Assembly: GCA_025175895.1 (NCBI GenBank)
Contig: JAKLTH010000216.1
Location: forward strand, 1,360,001 to 1,424,000
Reading direction: 5' to 3'
Length of the DNA: 64,000 bases
DNA from: Wurfbainia villosa
Taxonomy: Eukaryota > Streptophyta > Magnoliopsida > Zingiberales > Zingiberaceae
The position numbers and the translations under genes were made by a program. Below the pieces are notes generated by a model. That model was not told the origin of the DNA. It saw only the letters and a program-made list of their open reading frames with translations, and did not search any database. This document shows positions 1 to 13,800 of this stretch, in pieces. Each line of letters opens with the position of its first letter. Position 1 is the first letter of the stretch.

Positions 1-43
1 TAAAAATTCAAAGACAATTCTTCAAAGTTTTTTTTTGTTGGAA

Positions 44-75
<32 letters not shown>

Positions 76-145
76 TTTTATTTTTTATTTTATTTTTTTT
101 GGGTTCTAACAATCTTCTAAATAGTTCACCATCTTAATAAGTGTC
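1..145. repeat. AT-rich flank with (TA)n microsatellite
   Basis: An uninterrupted run of alternating AT/TA lies at about 45-71, followed by T-rich low-complexity DNA. Nothing coding is visible here. Confidence 0.8.
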
Positions 146-688
146 TTAAGTACTATTTTGCTCAGAGCGCGGCGGCGGGCGCGACGGCAACGGCGACGGT
201 GTTGCGGTCGATGACACTCGTCCAAGTTGGAGACGGCGGAAAGTAGACTGAGAGCGGACTGACGTAGAAGTCGATCGAGTCGCCGCGTCGATGTAAACCA
301 AGCGAAGAGGACTTTGACGACGCCAACGACCCCCTTCAGCTCCGTCGTCAGCGTCCCGGCGTCCACCGTTTTCCCTCCCGTACTTGATCAAGTACCCGCC
401 GCCGAGGAACACCTCGAAGCTCCCGTCCGAGGCCAGATCGCAGACGGGGAACTTCACGAGTCTCTCGTAGTCTCGTAAACGGAGGAGCCAGTCTACGGCG
501 GAGAAGACGACGAGGAGGAGGGTGCAAGGTCGGATTTTGAAACCCGGCATTGTCGGAAGATCGGACTTTGAGATGGTTTTGTGGAGATCGTGTGGCGGGG
601 TATTGAATAGGAAGGAGAACACAAGGAATTTGAGAACGATGAACAGGAAACATGGCCGCAAATCGCAGGCGAGGAAGAAGGAATTCAC
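146..688 (-). CDS. Hypothetical ORF, unrecognised (180 codons)
   Basis: This is an open frame of 180 codons on the minus strand. I do not recognise the product. The N-terminal third has two hydrophobic stretches (residues about 11-30 and 56-68) that could be a signal anchor or membrane segments; the C-terminal half is rich in Arg and Ser and looks like low-complexity GC-rich DNA read as protein. The region 160-540 is much more GC-rich than its surroundings, which in this window usually marks a first exon. A methionine about 47 residues in would also make a sensible start. It could be the first exon of a gene running leftwards out of the window, or noncoding GC-rich DNA. No splice-linked continuation was found. 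Confidence 0.25.
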   Translation of the reverse strand: MNSFFLACDLRPCFLFIVLKFLVFSFLFNTPPHDLHKTISKSDLPTMPGFKIRPCTLLLVVFSAVDWLLRLRDYERLVKFPVCDLASDGSFEVFLGGGYLIKYGRENGGRRDADDGAEGGRWRRQSPLRLVYIDAATRSTSTSVRSQSTFRRLQLGRVSSTATPSPLPSRPPPRSEQNST

Positions 689-1853
689 AGTGCTATAAAG
701 CCAGGTTCAATTGATCGAAATCGATCGAATGAAAATTATATTTAAAAAAATTATAAATTATGAGCATTTTTTATTTTGGCCCTCAAAGGAATCATTTTTC
801 CGAGCGTGGAAGTAGTGGGATTCCCGGACGATCTTGATGCGGTGTGGATGGCAGGGCAGCGTACAGCTGATCCCTTCCGATCGCCTCGTTGGCTCGTTCT
901 CCTTTGCTAGACGCCACGATGGGTCGAAGCGATCTCTGCGATGGATCTCCGCCGTCCGCTCGCCCTCCGCTTCGGCTACCTCGGACAGGAACGTCGTGCT
1001 TCCTCGGGTGGCCGCTTTCTTCCTTCTTCGTACTCTTTCCTCCTCTTCCTCCGCTAGTCCCATAACGTTCGTATCGGTCGCAGTATTTTACGCCCTAAAA
1101 GTGCGTCTTTTCTGGTCCATCTTGTTCTTCCGCCGTCTCTTTGATTCCATCGTGATAATATCTGCGTGTCTCCTGCTGTCGAGATCTCTCCTCTTGCGGC
1201 GGCGACCTCTTGGTTCTTCTTCACATTGGATCTCACAAAAATCTCGCCTTTTACCCTTTTTTGGGTCTCTTTTGGGAGAGGGAATATCTGGTAGTTTTTG
1301 GCTCCTTTTCGTTGTTTCTCATTTGTGATTTTGTTTCGTCGTCTTTTGAAAGATTCGTTGGCGAGAAAAGATCGGAGGTTTGAGAATCAGAGGCAGCGAC
1401 GCGGAAGTTCGAGCAAAATGCTCAGATTTGCGCTGACTACATAGGATCATTACCGGATTTCGGAGGTTGAATTCGTCTACTCTTCTATTTGGCGGTTTGC
1501 AGGCCTGCAACTGGCCGACGGAGAGATATCCTGACTTTGCTGTCTGTTTGTTTGCTAATAAAGATTGTTTATGCCATTTGGATCGGCATTTGACTGGCTA
1601 TTTGCTATTGTTTCAACTGATAGTTTCCCTTTTGGATTTTGCTATTGGGACAACCAAAAGGGCTATTCTGGAGATCTCGTGATTGTTTCTTGGCGCATCG
1701 CTGGATTCAGCTTATAAGGAGTTCGTGGTTCCATTCAAGACTTCAGAATGGTTTTCCGTTCCCTTCAGTGCAAAAGCCGAAGTTTTTCTTGATCTAAGTG
1801 CATCAATAATTACGATCGCTTGGTTGTGACGGGGGACGATTAAGAAGTTTCTT
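689..1853 (+). promoter_or_regulatory. Upstream region and probable 5' leader of the CDK-related kinase gene
   Basis: This is the space upstream of the kinase ATG at 1854. It is moderately GC-rich from about 790 to 1240, becoming T-rich and pyrimidine-tract-like from 1100 to 1350. Open frames exist on both strands (for example 834-1328 +, 758-1063 -), but their products are Ser/Arg/Leu-rich and match nothing I know, so they are more likely leader DNA than genes. Plant kinases of this subfamily often have long 5' leaders, sometimes with a leader intron. I cannot place the transcription start. Confidence 0.4.
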
Positions 1854-4800
1854 ATGGGCTGCGTTTCCTCCAAGGGATTCAGGGGAGATGACGTCCCGGA
1901 GTTCCAAAGACCCAAGGCCTCAAGACGGACGCTTAGTAGATTGCTTTCTTCTACGACTGAGGACTCTTTGAATAGGCTGGTTTCTTCATCAAGGAGAGAT
2001 GAAGTTGGAGTGATAGATGTTGATGCTGCTGCTAGCACTGATGGGAGTACCGCACAGCTTATATCAATGTCACAGGAGAATGGAACCGCTTCTCCTGCTC
2101 CATTTGTTGGCACGGGAGAGAGGAAGGTATTGCCTATGGTCGAGAGGAATGGAAGAGTCTCAACTCTCTCGGTTGATGATGGAGAAAGAAAGGTATCCCC
2201 TGCAGTTAGGAGTAGTTCTAAGGGGGCTGGGCTGCAGAGACAAACAACATTTGATGCTCAGGCAAGTATGGTAGAGCCACCTTCAGCAGTCGTCAATTCT
2301 ACTACAATGGATGAACACAAAACAATGATCCCTCATGTATCAAATGGGTTTAGATTCGAGTATGCTGCAGCTGGTTGGCCTTCTTGGCTCACAGCAGTTG
2401 CTGGTGATGCAGTGAACGGCTGGCTTCCTCGAAGGGCAGATTCCTTTGAGAAATTAAACAAGGTCGGTAACAGCATCATCAGAGCTTTTTTTTTCACATG
2501 ATCATATATTGTGCAAATTATTTGTCATTTGCACATTGTATATGGTGAATTTTGTGTTTGTGTGCTTAGTCAGTTCCTGTTCTATACCTGAAAATATAAT
2601 TGCCTCTCAGTTATTTTGTTTATAATGCTCATACTCAAGCAATTTGGTTAACTTCTTTTATTAATGCTCTCTGAAGCTTCACAGAAACTATAAATCTCAG
2701 CTCAGACTTCTTCCTTATATCAAATATTGTAAATCCTTTTATGAGGCGTTCGTTGTGGAGCTATTTTCATATAGAAAGTAGGAAAAAAATACTGTTTCCA
2801 CATTTGTCTGGTTGATATTTTTTCTTTTAGACAACATGGTCGGTCACTTGCAAATATTGGGATAGGAAGGTCTAAACCATGGCCAATGCTCCAGTTCATA
2901 CAAAGCTGGCCAGCACATAGAATAATTAGTGGAGATTAAACTTGATTTAGTGAAGTAGGGGGAAGGGGCACTTTGCAACATAAAAGCTAACATGTTATTT
3001 GGTATAATTGCTGGGGAAAATAATGTTTATGGTTGAAGTATAATAGGTTTGTGCTGGAAACTAGGTAGGAGCTAAAATGATAAAAGCATACTTTTTTAGT
3101 GGCAATTGCCTTAATTTCCCCTTCAAAAAAGCTAGTTTTGTTATACAATAGTGACGCAGGGGAAGCGAGATGGGAATCCTTCCGTGTGCAACATTTGAAT
3201 AGAGAGTTGTAGAGAAATCGGAGGAGGGAATTTGCAAATAAAAAGAAGTCGCTTTTAGATTTAAGCAAAAAGAACTTTATTAAACCAAAATAAGATGTCT
3301 TTACAAGAGCCCTACCCCTTGTTTAAATAGCCTAAGAAATAAGAAAAAATTGTGACAAATAAGAAAAAGTAACAAAAACCCTAAACTAAGTCGCGACGAT
3401 CCAGTTCGGATGAACCACGCTTTGCCATATGACCGTGCTAGGGAACACGTCCCTTACTAGAATGGCTCCGTTAAGTCACAGAGCAGGACACGATTGTGTC
3501 CTTGGGCACGGTTGGGTTGTATCAACCTCTGAGAACTCTGTTTTCATCTCGTTTGGATCCAAAATGAAGCACACCCATGTCAGGGGGTGGCAGCAGACTA
3601 TGCTGACTGTTGGAGGGCTCGAATTCTTCTCGCCAAGGTTTGGATTGAAGTATGCTCACACAAGAGTTCATGGGGATGTCAAAATTCTTGTTTGATGCCT
3701 CAATTGCTCTTCATCATGGCTCAAAAGGAGGCACGATCGCATCATAAGATTAGAATTGATCGTATAGTTGGATATACGTCTCGGGTTGAAAAGAACTCAT
3801 CTTCGAGTTCGGATTAATGCCATTATCTTCTCTAGCGTGAGGACTCAAGTGCTTAACTTTGAATACTTTAGAGGTCTTCAAGTGGCTAGGGAGACAACTT
3901 GTAAGTGTTGTTGTTGATGTTCTATAGGATTTCACAAGGTCCAATCTTTCGCTCCTTAAGCTTGCTATATTTTCCAATAGGAAAACGATCACGGGTCAAC
4001 ACTGCCCACACAAAATCTCCAATATCAAAAAGCACTTGACAACGATGATCCTTATCTCGTTCCTTGTACTCTCTTGAATAACTTGCCTGACCTGCTCATG
4101 GATACTCTGAAGGTGTTAGGATTAGGCTATCTCGTGTGTGGTATGAGGGTTAAATCTAGTACCTTGGATGAGTTCCATCCATACACTATCTCAAAAGGAG
4201 TAAGTTTGGTGGTTCTGTTTTTTGATCTGTTGTACGCGAACTCTGTCTGAGGTAGGACCAAAACTTACTGCTTTGGCTTAAAGCTTGCTAAACACCTCAA
4301 TAAGCTGTCTAAACTCTGATTGATTACCTTGGTTTGACCATCTGTGTGCGGATGATAGGCACTGTTGAAATTCAATTGAGTCCCCACTTTACTCTACAAA
4401 CTCGTCCAAAACTAATTGATAAACTTTGTCTCGACCTGAAGTGATGGAATGTGGAATGTCGTGTAATTGAACAATCTCTCTGAAATATAGGTGTGCAGTT
4501 CGCATTGCGTTCATAGTTTTTTTTGCAAGCCATAAAGTGCACCATTTTAGAAAATTTGTCGATCACCACTAAAATAGAATCTGACTTCCGCTGGGTGTGA
4601 AGCAATCTAAGCACAAAATCCATATTGGAATCAATCCACAGAGCATCGAGAATTGGTAAAGGAGTATACAAACCAACATTAGTGAAGGTCTCCTTAGATC
4701 GTTGCACACATGACCTCTGTCCACAAAATGTGCTACACTGCTCAACTTCGGCCAATCGAAGGCAGACAATATGAGGGCAAATGTCTTGTCGCGGTCGAAG

Positions 4801-7800
4801 TGTCCCTTATTATGCAACTCACTCAAAATCGGTTGCCTCAATAGGCAATTTGGAACGTACAATTGTAATCCTCGAAATAGAAAGTCGTCATGCACCATAA
4901 AGTCATGGCGAAGCTCCTCTATCACCTCCTGAAAGATCCTGCCAAAGGATGAGTTTGTTGCATATAACTTCGTAAAAGACTCGAAACCTGTGACTTTGGC
5001 TCACATGGTGGTAAGGAAGATCGTTGACTCAAAGCGTTCGCGACACGATTTAAGGTCCATGACTGGTGCCTCAGTGTAAAAGTGAACTCCTGTAAATAAG
5101 GATTGAATGATAGCATAGAACTCTACGTTATAAGTAGAATAATTTCATTTAAAATGCGATAATTTCTCACTAGAAAAGGCAACGAGCCATCTGGATTGAC
5201 TAAGAACACCAATGCCAATGTTGATGCATCACAATGTACCTCGAATACCTTTTCGAAATCAAGAAGTATTAGAATTGGTGTCTCGATCATCTTTTACTTG
5301 ACTAACTAAAAATTGACCTCTACTTCTTCGGACCACTTGAAATCTTTTCCCTTTAGATAATCAGTGATAGGAGCAATCAAAATATTAAAGTTATGGATAA
5401 ATCGACGATAGAAAGAAACTAACCCATGAAAATTTTGATTATCGTGCAAGGTCTTCGATTTTAACCATTCTAAAATATTTTCTATCTTCGATGGATCTGC
5501 ATGTACGCCCTCCATAGTACAATAAAACTGAGAAAAGTCATCAACGCGGAAAAGAAAGAGCATTTCTTCCAGTTGATAAATAAGTGTTTCGTCCTTAATT
5601 TTTTAAAAATCACTCGTAGGTAATCAAAATGTGAAATTCAAGTCGGAATATCGTCGAAGTAAACCACAATAAACTTGCCCATGAAAGACTGTAGTACCTG
5701 ATGCATGAACCTCATGCAAGTGTTCAACGCATTGGATAGTCCAAAAAGCATGACCATCTACTCATATAATCTATGCGATGTCTTGAACGTCGTCTTCCAT
5801 TCGCCTCCTGGCCTCATCTAAATATGATGATAGTCGCTCTTGAGATCAATTTTAGAAAAGATCCTCGAACTTGATAGTTGATCTAACATGTTATCCAATC
5901 GGAGAATTGGAAATCTATACTTCATCGTGATCTTGTTGATAGCTCGGTTGTCCACACACATACGTCACGATCTATCTTTCTTTAGAACAAGCAAGCAGGA
6001 ATGACACAGGGACTCATGCTCTCATGAATGTATTCTCAGTCCATTAGCTCCACCACCTGTCATTGCAACTCTTCGGCCTCATTCAAACTTAGATGATAAG
6101 CTAGTTGATTAGGTAGACTCAATCCTGAAATAATATCAATCTGGTGATGAATGTCCCTCATAAGTGGTAGTCATATAGAAAGATTCTCTGACATCAAATC
6201 CATAAATTCTCCAAGTAATTGTTGTACCTTTGTCGGTAAATCTGGATCTGAGTCTAAAACGCTGCTTGAACAAGGTAGTAAAGCATAGATGACTTTCTCT
6301 TGTGCTACTACATCTAAAAATCTGAACAGAGAAAAGAAAGTAGAACTAGAAGATACCGGAATAGGAGTGGAATCCTTTTGTTGGTTTGTTAGTAGAATCT
6401 TCTTCCTTTTGATATGAAAAGTATAGGCATTCTTTCGTCCATTATGGATAGCTCTATGATCATGCTACCAAGGTCATTCTAACAATATGTGGAATGCATC
6501 CATTGACAGAATGTTACACCAATCACCATCATAATACCTACCGCCAATAGAAAAAGAAACGAGACATTTTTTATCCATTGTTATCTTATTTTTTTTGTTT
6601 AGCCAAGATAACTTGTACGACTTCAAATGATGATGTGTCTTTAACTATAATTTATGCACAACTTTCTTGGACATAACATTTTCACAACTGTCACTGTCAA
6701 TAATCATCTTGCACACCTTATCCGCAACAGTGCATGTCGTATGAAAGATGTTTGTCCTCAATCAATCATCTCTCGTTTCGTCCTTGGAAGTAAGAAGACT
6801 CTTCGAACAATCAGTGTCTCGTGACCATCCATGTAAAATACCTCCTCAACGTCATCCTCATCGTAAACTGGATCACTGACTGCTTCAGCAACGTCATCCA
6901 TGTTTTATTTTTCAATCAACAGAGTTTTGCCATTCTGGTTGGTGAATCTTTTGCACTCGATGGTCTTATGCCCTAGTTCACCACTCGAAAGCATTTGAGA
7001 GTAGATTTAGAAAGAACCTGAGGTGTTGGTTGGATAGGACGAGATTCCTGGATGCGAGCTTGTCGATTGCTCTGATCACTTGAAATTGTAGGTTTCCAAC
7101 TTTACTACTTCGAAATTGCCAATGCGTGCAAATAAATCTTCAAACCAGTTCAAAGAGAATGCAAAATAAGAATATCCTGGAACGATTGTCGCAAACCTCA
7201 CAAATATCAAACTACCAATTCCTTCTCCATCACGAATAAATCTTTTCGAGTGACTAACTGGTAAAACTCTTTCGTATACTCGTTGACTGATTGGGTGCCC
7301 TGTCTCAAAGTACAAAGATGTTGAAATAACAATTGAATATAACCAAAAGGAAAAAAATGACCTTTCATCTTCTTTTTCATCTTTTGCCCTGTCTCTCATA
7401 TGAGCGATGCATTTGTTTTCACTAAGTGGAGGCTCGTCCCTTGAATTTAATGGCGATCAATATCACTTTGGCACGATCGAAAACTTCTTTGAAATTAAAA
7501 ATTTGATCAACTTCGTTAATAAAATCGATAAAATTTTCTGCTTGTAAAGACTTGGAAAATTCGGAAAGCTCGACGTGAAAACTAAAGTCTCCATACCGTT
7601 CTTCGCGACCATGGTGATTACAATGATACGAGTTTTCAAAACTCGAAGTAGAGCATTGATCAAATACCTCACGGTCTTTCAAATCTTGCGTTGTTAGACG
7701 CCAAGATAACTCTGCGACTTGTCTCTGTAGATCCTCGATGAGCTTGTACAGTACATTTCGATCCTTGGTGCGAGATTTCCTTCGTCGAAACTTGCCTTTC

Positions 7801-10800
7801 ACGACTATAATCACGATGACCATCCAAGGATCTAGAGCTCTAATACCAATTAGCACAGGGGAAGCGGGATGAGAATTCTTCCGTGTGCGACGTTCGAATA
7901 GAGGGTTGCAGAAAATCGAAGGAGGAAATTTGCAAACAAAGAGAAACCACCTTTAGGTTTAAGTGAAAAGAACTTTATTAAACCAAAATAAGATGTCTTT
8001 ACAAGAGCTCTAAATCTTGTTTAAATAGCCTAAGAAATAAGAACAAGTTATAACAAATAAGAAAAAGTAACAAAAACTTTAAACTAAGTCGTGGCGACCT
8101 AGTTCGGGTGAACTGCACTCCGCCACACGACCATACCAGGGAATACGACCAACTGGAACGACTCTGTTAAATCACAGAGCGTAACACAGCCATGCCCTTG
8201 GGCACGACTGGATTGTGTTGACTTTTGAGAACTTCATTTTCACCTCGTTTGGATCCGAAATGAAGCACACTTGTGCCAAGGGGCGCTGGCAGACCATGCT
8301 AGTTGCTAGAGGGCTCAAATTTTTCTCACCAAGACTCAGAATGAAGCATGCTCACGTCGGGAGTCTATAGGGTGTCGAAATTCTTGTTGGAAGTCTTAAT
8401 TGTTCTTCATTATGGCTCAGAAGGAGGCAGAGTCGCGTCATAAAATAAGAATTGATCGTACTACTGGATGCTCTTGCATCAAATAGGAAAGGGAGTCATA
8501 AAATCGAAAACTTGTTGTGACACAGTTGCTCTTGATCTCAATTTATTTAGATGTACAAAGTTGCCATTACAAATTATCATCAAGTATTTGTCCCAACTAT
8601 TTGGAGTGATTTATCTTTCTATTGAGTTATAAGCAAGACTATATTTTTAGTGATATTCAAGTTAGCTAAATCACACTAAAGGTTCTAAATTCTCCTTCTA
8701 TCCTTAATATCTTTAACTATAATCGTTTTAATTCAACTAGATTTATGTCGTTTGTTGTGCTTGTCTACAATAAGTCAATACGCTGTGGAAACAAATACAA
8801 ACATAACACAAAGTACAAGCACAAACACAAACACAAACACAAACCGATTTATGTGATTCGAAACCTCCGATTCCTACTCCACAACCCAGTGTCTTAGCAA
8901 TAACATCACTATCTTTTCTCATTTTCGGATATCTTCGGGAGGTGGAGAAAACTCCTATAACCTATTTTTTTACAAGCAACAAAAACAAAATGCAAAGATA
9001 TAATAGGAGATAAGAAAAACACAAATGAAACACTTTACATTGACGAATCCTTGCTTTGAGCGCCATTGGTTGCTTTAAATTGTCTCGTGAAATCTGAAAA
9101 TATAGTAGCATTCTCCTCTAAAGCCCCCCAAGAACTAGCTTATGAAATCCTCCACTAAACCTTCCTTTATAGCTTTTAGGTTAGGGTTGATTTTTGTCTA
9201 ATTGTCTATTGCTCATTACTAGAAGTCGATTGTTCCACTGTGTTCAACCGTTTGACCTATAGAACAAGTCTTTCCATTTCGGATTTGATCACATCAATCG
9301 ACTACTTATTATCATCAATTAATTGATGCTTAACTAGTGAAATCCTATAATTGTATTCTAAACTTTCTGCTCGCTCAAATAGTAATATTAGTCTATTACT
9401 CTTCTTCATCAATAGGCTGATAACGATCAGTCAAGTTAAACAATTGAATTTCAAACTCTCTGTTCACTTAAATAGTAACATCATTCAATTGATGTAGTCC
9501 AGCAATCAACTAATGACGATCAGTCGAATTAAACAATTGAGTTCCAACTGTTCACTCGAATAGAAATATTAGTATTGACTACTAATCTTAGCAGTTGATT
9601 AATCACCCTTAAAAACCCCATAAACCCTTGATCCGATCCGGAGGTTTACAGTTCATCAGTCGATTGTTACTTCACAGTAGTCAATTGATGTTCCTATTTC
9701 AATTTTCCAACATTGAAAATTCACTTTATCTAGTATCTGATTAGCATTCGATTATCCTTGACCTACCAAGACTTCACTCATTTAACATTTGATCAACCTT
9801 GATCTGCCAAGACTTAATCATTGCCAAACATTTGGTCCTCTTTGACCTGCTTGGACTTCCCTTCTCATGCTAAATGTCCGATCAATCTTGACCTGTTAGG
9901 ACTTCACTATTGTCAAACATTCGGTCTTCATTGATCTGTTTAGACTCTGTCTCGCACCTAACATATTGTCCTTCTTGATCTGTTAGGACTTTCCTCCACG
10001 TGTCTTGCTTTGGGTCCTCCGTGACCTATTAGAGCTTCTATCCATGTGTCTAATATTTGGCCCTATGTGACTTGTTAGGACTTTCGTCACATGCAAATGT
10101 TAAATCCTTCAAGATCCACTGATACTTCTCTTCTCATCTCATGTCAATTGTCCAATCCTCTATAATCTACTTAGGCTTCACTTCTTTCGTGATTTCACTT
10201 TTCTCGTGCAAAGTATCTGGTTCTCCTTAACCCATTTGGACTTCTTATTCAACCATCGATCCAATAATCTCCCTTTCATTTGTCGTCTTGCTCAAAGATC
10301 AAGCCAAGTTTGGTTACTCTTAATTAATAATCTCCCTCTTGCAAGTCTTAATTATCGACATATATTGCTCAAATATTAAAACTCAATTTGATCTTGGTCA
10401 ATTTTGACCTGAAGACATTTGCACCAACCCATATCATCTTGGTTTATTTTCCAAACTTTTTATAATTACTCAGAGCTTACCTAATTGGTTCCTCATTCAA
10501 GGTCTTTTTTTAAAAAAAAAATTTAGGGAAACTACATTTTGTATTCAGTTTTAGTTCTACTTCACACTTCTAACTCTTCATTTTATTCCTATCTTAACAA
10601 TTGCTTGTTTTTAGCTGTAGTTTTTCTCCACTACTTCAACTTCGAATTAAATTTATTTACACCCATCAATTAAAAGAATATTCTGCAGCAGTTGATAACA
10701 TTTTTCAATCATGTTTAATCCACATCACGCATAGTTTATCAGCTTCTATAAGGACAATTGAAACCCATGAATCTTAATGAAAGACTGTGTATATTTGAGA

Positions 10801-13800
10801 AAAAGGTAGCTTATTTAGTGATACAACTTGTGTATTCTGCTTCTATTAGGACAATGAAAATCCAAGAACCTCAATGAAATATAACCTATATTTATCTATT
10901 TGGAAAAAAAAAATAATTATGCAACTTACGCATCACTTTCCCTGTCAACTTCATGGTTTCTTGATAAACAAACTGGAAGCTGGGTGTAACCAATTTTTGC
11001 TAGCATTTAAGCACCCTATTACTTTCATTACAGCCTTTCATGTGCAAATTCTCCAAGTTTATCTCATATTTAACTGAGCTAGGATATTTTTGTTTATTGC
11101 TAAGGTGAAATCAACTATAGTAGGCCTACCATCCCTATTTACATTTCATTTCCAAATAGATATTCTCTTAGATAATTTTACTATGAAATCATCAGATTTT
11201 TTTTTTCTTCGACAGGTTGTTTAGGTGATTTTATCTTGTATTAGCATACTATTTTGCATGAGATCGGTCTAAGCTGGAGAGACACTAAGTAATCAATACT
11301 TGATGGTGCTTATTGCCGTGACCTAAAAAAGTTTTTCGGTTTCTAGTATAGGATATTCTGTTGTATTTGCACTCTCTTGGACATGTATGCATTGAGAAGC
11401 TTGCGTGCGCAAGTGAAATTCTGATTTACCTGTATTTCGGTTGCTAATAGTTGATTTTCTGGATTTTTATATGAATCTTCTTAATTTTAGATCACCTTGA
11501 TCGTTTTTATGCATCATAGGTTTGTAAGTGATAACTTTTTGATACTTTTTCTCTTGTTTCTATTCACTATCCTGTTGGAACCTAGAAGCATGAGAGATAG
11601 GTCTGAATTTTGTTGTTTACAAGTTTTCCATTCTGAACTTCTTTTGTTATCTTAAGGACCAATCATAATGATGATGTTGTTGTCTTTTGTCAGTAACAGG
11701 TTACTTGCTAGTGAAATTTACTCTTGTCTAATTTCCTTTTGGAAATTATTGTTTAGATATATACGTAATTGCATATTTTGAATTATAAATATAGGCTGTT
11801 TAGTTCATTGTAAAATATGTGATGGTTAAAAAAAATTTATTTTCTGCTGAATCTTTATCATTCCTGCAGATTGGGCAGGGAACTTATAGTACTGTGTATA
11901 AAGCCCGTGATCTTGAAACTGGCAAAACTGTTGCACTTAAGAAAGTTCGTTTTGCTAATATGGATCCAGAAAGTGTACGGTTTATGGCAAGGGAAATACA
12001 CATTTTACGTAAACTTGATCACCCTAATGTCGTGAAGCTTGAAGCTTTAATTACCTCAAAAATATCATCTAGCTTATATCTTGTTTTTGAATATATGGAA
12101 CATGATCTTGCAGGACTTCTGGGGACGCCTGGCATCAAATTTACTGAACCTCAGGTATTTTCCTTGACACATAATTTCTTACTGTCTAATTTTACCGATC
12201 CTGTTTTTATTTGGAGGGGTATACTCATTGTTGAAATTGACATCCAGGTCAAATGCTATATGCAGCAGCTAGTTTTTGGTCTTGAGCATTGCCATAACCG
12301 CGGTGTGTTACACCGGGACATCAAAGGTTCGAATCTTTTGATCGACAATAATGGACTCTTAAAAATAGCAGATTTTGGGCTGGCTACATTATATAATCCT
12401 GGTCAGAAGCAGCACTTGACTAGCCGAGTAGTAACATTGTGGTATCGTCCTCCCGAGCTCTTGCTGGGCGCCACAGAGTATGGTGTTGCTGTTGATATGT
12501 GGAGTACTGGTTGTATTCTTGCGGAATTGCTTTCTGGGAGACCTATTATGCCAGGAAGAACAGAGGTAACACTTGTCTTTTAAACTAGGCATCCATTTAC
12601 ATTTCATGATTACACCTGGGAAAAAGGATCAAACTATTAATGGGTTTGATTCAAAAACCTCTAGAATTGACTATGGTGTGTTGAAGAATCAGAAATGATC
12701 ATATCTAATTTTGCCCAAATATTATCTTCTAGATTGATATATAGCAGAGAACTACATGGTTAAGTAAACATCACTCATAGCACAGTGAGATGTATGGAGA
12801 GGGACTATTGCTATTAAATAGATAAGCAATAATGTTCAAGTGGCAATAAAAAGGCCTAGCAGGTTGTTCGAAGAAGACGAGGAAAAAGTGTTGGAAGAAA
12901 GAACAGATCACAAATAAGGCCAACACTATATGTCTCTATAATAAATGTTGTGTCTGATTCCCTTTGTTAACTGACATCCTTTGTGATGTTATTTTCAGTT
13001 CACGTTTGATTTGGCTTGAATTAACTTTCACAAACTTTTATAGTCACAAGTTTTTGCTGTTAATTTTCTGACCTCTGGCTAAATCAGTAAATATTACATT
13101 TGCCTTTCGATCTTCTTGCTAAATATAAATAAAATATGTCAAATATAAAAAGTTGAAATTAGTAACTGACTCTTACTTTATGTTTATTATATGTCATTAC
13201 ATTGTTAGACCAAATATAAGAGGTTTTGACATCTTGTGGACGTTGAATTGATGGTTGGGAACAGGATGCTTTCAACTCATGGTTGGTGGCCAAAAGAAGG
13301 AAAGAGAAAGAAAATGTTTGTGGGGCAATTACCAACTTCTACAATAGAACTTCCATGTGAAATTTGATATTTTGCTGTGGATTGAACTCTATTAGTGATC
13401 CTCAAACCTTGAAGCAGATGCTGAATTACACTTCATTCAATCTGCATTGTCATCCAAACAACAAGATAGCATCCAACAAACTCTATTATTTATTGTGTTT
13501 GCTTGATTAGTAAAAGAAATAGAATATGCAACGTGTACAAAAGCTTCTTAGTGTACCCATTGCAAGCACTTTATAGTGAGTGAGCATTACAAAACTAGTT
13601 TTAATCTGAGTTCTAATTCATATTTTTCTGCTTAGCAGTTTGTTCAATTTCTCATGGCCTTCTCTTTCCAGTTTTCTTTTTCTCTGAACAACTTGTATTT
13701 GCACATCAATCTCATCGCCAAGTATCCCTTGATTTTTAGGTGGAGCAACTGCATAAGATATTCAAGTTATGTGGCTCACCTGCAGAGGAATTCTGGAGAA

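Larger units (their letters stand above)
3152..8481 (-). mobile_element. Complete but decayed Ty3/gypsy LTR retrotransposon (chromovirus, possibly Reina-like) in kinase intron 1
   Basis: A 5.3-kb element lies in reverse orientation. It is bounded by direct LTRs and flanked by the 5-bp target duplication AATAG (3147-3151 and 8482-8486). Reading on the minus strand, the primer-binding site (TGGTATTAGAGCTC, complementary to initiator-Met tRNA) follows the 5' LTR at 7836-7849. Then come a gag fragment (7422-7856), a degraded CCHC zinc knuckle near 6950-7000, RT with the YFDD active-site motif near 5655-5675, RT connection and RNase H (5563-4930), integrase HHCC (4925-4570) and part of the integrase core (from about 4650). 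The order protease-RT-RNaseH-integrase defines Ty3/gypsy. Every frame is broken by stops or shifts, so it cannot move by itself. The lineage call rests on size and integrase/RT flavour and is tentative. Confidence 0.9.

Noticed and set aside
834..1328. 164-codon plus-strand open frame upstream of the kinase gene
   Set aside because: Ser/Leu/Arg-rich product, no known family, overlaps another frame on the opposite strand; best read as leader or promoter DNA.
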